Shown here: piece after piece, positions 54,968-57,140 of the stretch
Layout: every line of letters starts with the position of its first letter
How positions within the stretch are numbered: the stretch's first letter is position 1
Assembly (NCBI GenBank): GCA_016715195.1
Contig: JADKBB010000021.1
Coordinates: 1 to 57,140, forward strand
Length of the DNA: 57,140 nucleotides
From: Candidatus Villigracilis proximus
GTDB taxonomy: Bacteria; Chloroflexota; Anaerolineae; Anaerolineales; Villigracilaceae
Direction of reading: 5' to 3'
Notes under the pieces: model-generated
Databases searched by the model: none
What the model was told of the DNA's origin: nothing
What the model saw: the letters and a program-made list of their open reading frames with translations, nothing else
Position numbers and translations under genes: made by a program

Positions 54968-54997
54968 CGGCGCACAGAAATTGTTCTCCATGCGCCA
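54968..54997. repeat. Hairpin copy 2 flanking adk
   Basis: Nearly identical to copy 1; the inner stem changes from AGAG/CTCT to AGAA/TTCT, keeping the pairing (a compensatory change), while the first pair is lost. Followed by words CTTATTACTTATTACTTCT. Confidence 0.7.
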
Positions 54998-55035
54998 GTC
55001 ACTTATTACTTATTACTTCTCAACTTGCTACTTGT

Positions 55036-56361
55036 TTACGATGGAAAAATCTTATCAAACACCTCAGGACAATACTTTTGCACCATATCGGAAGAGATGC
55101 CGTTCTCTTTGCAGATCTCAGCGTAGAAATCCACACTCGGGCGGCGGATGCGTTTTTGGGTGTCAATGTCCAGTCCCCAGAGGCCAAAGCGTTGAGTCCA
55201 GCCGCGCTCCCACTCGAAGTTGTCCACGAGTGACCAGTGGAAGTATCCCTTCACAGGCCAGTTGAAATTGACCGCGCGCCAGATCTGATGAAGATGTTGT
55301 GCAATGTAACGCGGACGCATGTGGTCATCCGAATCTTCCACGCCGTTCTCGGTGATGATGATCGGCGTGTTGGGATAGGTGCGCTCGGCCCATTTGATGG
55401 AATTGAAGATGCCTTCGGGGATATTGGCGATGAAGTTCGTGTCGCTCATATCTGCGTTTTTGGGATAGCCGCTGTTTGAGAACAATTCGCCAGGTTTGAA
55501 GAGGTCGAACCAAACGGTATCGACAGAGTAATAGTTGAGACCAAGATAATCCTGCGTGCCTTTGGCTTCGGGGATGTTTTGATTGCCGACAGGTGAACGC
55601 ATAACGCCGGTTGAAATGGCGGAAGGAAAGCCCATGTTGATTCCTTCGTAGCGGACGTTACGCATGAGTCTATCCAACGGTGACCACGAAATGCGCGGAA
55701 CCATTGGGCGGTAATGCAATGCATATCCCACACGAGATTCGGGCTGTAATTCGTGGATGGCACGATATGCGGCAGCATGTGCGCGGACCATGTTGCCCAA
55801 CACGCGCATGGATAACCTGATGTCTTTTTTCCCTGGCGGGAATGAGCCTTGCACATAACCGCCCAACGCATAAACATTCGGTTCGTTGATCGTACACCAG
55901 AGCGTGTTGTATTCCTTGAGCGCGTCCACAACTTTGCGGACGTATTTCTCGAACAACGGAACAATATCTGCATTTTCCCATCCGCCGCGCTCGGTGACCC
56001 ATAGTGGATCGGTAAAATGATGCAGCGTAACCAAAGCTGTCAGATTGCGTTCCCTCAGTCCGCGCAGCATGAGGCGGTATTTTTCGATGGCTTCCTCATC
56101 CCACGTGTCAGGCGTCGGCTGAATGCGGCTCCATTCCAATGAAAAGCGGTGCGCGTTCTGTCCTGTTTCGGCGGCGCGGTCAAAGTCCTCGCGCCAGCGT
56201 CCACCCCACCAATCAGCGGCCAGACCAGATTTATGGACGGTATGACCCGCTTCTTCCCACGCGTGCCAATTGTTGTTCGTGTTGTTCCCTTCCACTTGAT
56301 GTGAGGCAGTGGCCGTTCCCCACAAAAATCCTTTTGGAAAATGATAGGTTGCTTGAGGCAT
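55036..56361 (-). CDS. GH1 beta-glucosidase
   Basis: 441 residues of glycoside hydrolase family 1: retaining hydrolysis of beta-linked glucosides or galactosides. Conserved start FPKGFLWGTATASHQVEG; acid/base Glu160 in TINEPN; nucleophile Glu338 in IIITENG; aglycone-side WSLVDNFEWERG near the end. Length is standard. No signal peptide, so it acts in the cytoplasm. GGAGA lies 5 bases before the ATG. No sugar transporter is adjacent. Confidence 0.95.
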   Translation of the reverse strand: MPQATYHFPKGFLWGTATASHQVEGNNTNNNWHAWEEAGHTVHKSGLAADWWGGRWREDFDRAAETGQNAHRFSLEWSRIQPTPDTWDEEAIEKYRLMLRGLRERNLTALVTLHHFTDPLWVTERGGWENADIVPLFEKYVRKVVDALKEYNTLWCTINEPNVYALGGYVQGSFPPGKKDIRLSMRVLGNMVRAHAAAYRAIHELQPESRVGYALHYRPMVPRISWSPLDRLMRNVRYEGINMGFPSAISTGVMRSPVGNQNIPEAKGTQDYLGLNYYSVDTVWFDLFKPGELFSNSGYPKNADMSDTNFIANIPEGIFNSIKWAERTYPNTPIIITENGVEDSDDHMRPRYIAQHLHQIWRAVNFNWPVKGYFHWSLVDNFEWERGWTQRFGLWGLDIDTQKRIRRPSVDFYAEICKENGISSDMVQKYCPEVFDKIFPS

Positions 56362-56362
56362 G

Positions 56363-56418
56363 GATTCTCCGTGATGCGTGAAACGTGAAGCGTGTGATTA
56401 CGTTTTACGCTTCACGTG
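56363..56418. repeat. GTGAAACGTGAAGCGTG word repeat reaching into rlmB
   Basis: Words GCGTGAAACGTGAAGCG and, inverted, TTTTACGCTTCACGTG. The inverted half covers the end of rlmB, whose last codons (SREA stop) come from the repeat. Confidence 0.65.
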
Positions 56419-57139
56419 ATAAATAAGCCAAATATAACGCCACCGACCCTGCCACCGCCGCATTGAGTGACTCGATCTTGCCTTTCATGGGCAGCTTCAA
56501 AACGACGTCGCATTTCTTTCGGACGAGATCATGTAACCCGTCGCCTTCTGATCCGACGACGAGTCCCAATGCGCCTTTGAGATGACGAGACCCCGCTTCA
56601 ACCTCCGCCCCAGCCTGATCCAGTCCGACGATCCAGATATCATTATCTTTGAGCGCGTCTATCGTCTGGGACAGATTTGCCTGGGCGATGAGCATGTGCT
56701 CGCTCGCGCCCGAAGACGCGTTGACCACGGCGGGCGTCACATCCACAGTCCGCGCGGACGGGATGACCACGCCATGCACGCCAAGCGCCTCAGCCGTGCG
56801 GATGAGCGTGCCGAAGTTCTGCGGGTCTTGCAGCGAATCAAGCATCAGGATGAACGGCAGTTCGCCTTTGGCGCGCGCATTCGCGAGGATCTCGATCACA
56901 TCCGAATACGGATATCCGCTGACTTCAGCCACGATGCCCTGATTGTTCTGATGCACCTTGTCCAATTTGGGGCGAGGCACGCGGTTGACCTTGATCTTCT
57001 GTTCTCTCGCCAGCTTGAGAATTTGTTCGATCTTGCCCTTCTCCTGCACCCCTTCGGCGATGTCGATCGAAAATACCTGCCTGCGTTTGGCACACAGAGT
57101 TTCATATACTGCATTACGGGAATAGATGAGTTCTTTCAT
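56405..57139 (-). CDS. rlmB: 23S rRNA 2'-O-ribose methyltransferase (RlmB/TrmH, SpoU family)
   Basis: 244 residues. N-terminal substrate-binding part (KELIYSRNAVYETL), then the SPOUT knot domain with LDSLQDPQNFGTLIRTAEA (motif 1), GSEGDGL (motif 2) and LPMKGKIESLNAAVA (motif 3), where Asn/Glu and SAM-binding residues are in place. Modifies a conserved ribose of 23S rRNA (RlmB type) or a tRNA; the motif 1 form fits RlmB best. The ATG is at the last bases of the window, so its promoter is not visible. Its C-terminus is encoded by a short-word repeat. Confidence 0.9.
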   Translation of the reverse strand: MKELIYSRNAVYETLCAKRRQVFSIDIAEGVQEKGKIEQILKLAREQKIKVNRVPRPKLDKVHQNNQGIVAEVSGYPYSDVIEILANARAKGELPFILMLDSLQDPQNFGTLIRTAEALGVHGVVIPSARTVDVTPAVVNASSGASEHMLIAQANLSQTIDALKDNDIWIVGLDQAGAEVEAGSRHLKGALGLVVGSEGDGLHDLVRKKCDVVLKLPMKGKIESLNAAVAGSVALYLAYLSREA

Positions 57140-57140
57140 A

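Noticed and set aside
1..57140. tRNA or rRNA genes
   Set aside because: No cloverleaf with a T-loop GTTCGA-type motif was found by eye on either strand; a tRNAscan run would be decisive.

Overview
The window reads as a chromosomal segment of a Chloroflexota bacterium, most likely class Anaerolineae. This placement is inference. It rests on two polytopic proteins with the Chlor_Arch_YYY/DUF2298 signature (a family known mainly from Chloroflexota and archaea), an oversized SecA of 1,348 residues, start codons placed directly behind a -10 box (leaderless style), and many degenerate short-word repeats. I saw no tRNA, rRNA, CRISPR array, insertion sequence or prophage.

Layout. 1-1460: 3' part of a type I restriction HsdR subunit, broken by a one-base deletion. 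1554-3037: a cupin and an SDR; the SDR is bracketed by two similar ~50-bp hairpin repeats. 3211-5003: a c-di-AMP (ydaO-type) riboswitch followed by a 71-codon orphan gene, then three small genes of unknown function, two of them for membrane proteins. 5360-13497: secA, adenosine deaminase, aconitase. 13741-16541 (minus strand): a membrane protein and an SPFH/flotillin-like protein. 16936-18504: a membrane protein with an N-terminal TIR domain, four membrane segments, a second degenerate TIR-like domain and four more segments.

18662-38006 is mostly an envelope-glycan locus: lepA, a flippase-like membrane protein, a CDP-paratose-epimerase-like SDR, an MscS channel, a GT4 glycosyltransferase, a methyltransferase, and four large polytopic GT-C/YYY proteins, with a DUF952 protein and a GNAT acetyltransferase between them. 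One of the four is a 1,646-codon fusion interrupted by a single in-frame TGA at a Trp conserved in its neighbour paralogue. 38038-40218: cmk and two PlsC-type acyltransferases. 40277-43591: an orphan hybrid-input sensor histidine kinase. 43667-47000: a KimA-like potassium transporter with two TrkA/RCK regulatory proteins. The minus strand from 47076 to 57139 carries a heterodimeric ABC exporter, a frameshifted aminoglycoside-phosphotransferase-like gene, a twice-frameshifted tex, adk flanked by two copies of a hairpin, a GH1 beta-glucosidase and rlmB.

Two threads stand out. One is ion and turgor control: a c-di-AMP riboswitch, a KimA-like carrier, two RCK proteins and MscS. The other is signalling or defence at the membrane: the double-TIR protein divergent from an SPFH scaffold. 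Five coding lesions (four indels, three of them in or next to short homopolymers, plus one nonsense change) lie in 57 kb. Some may be assembly errors, so those genes should not be called dead without read support.
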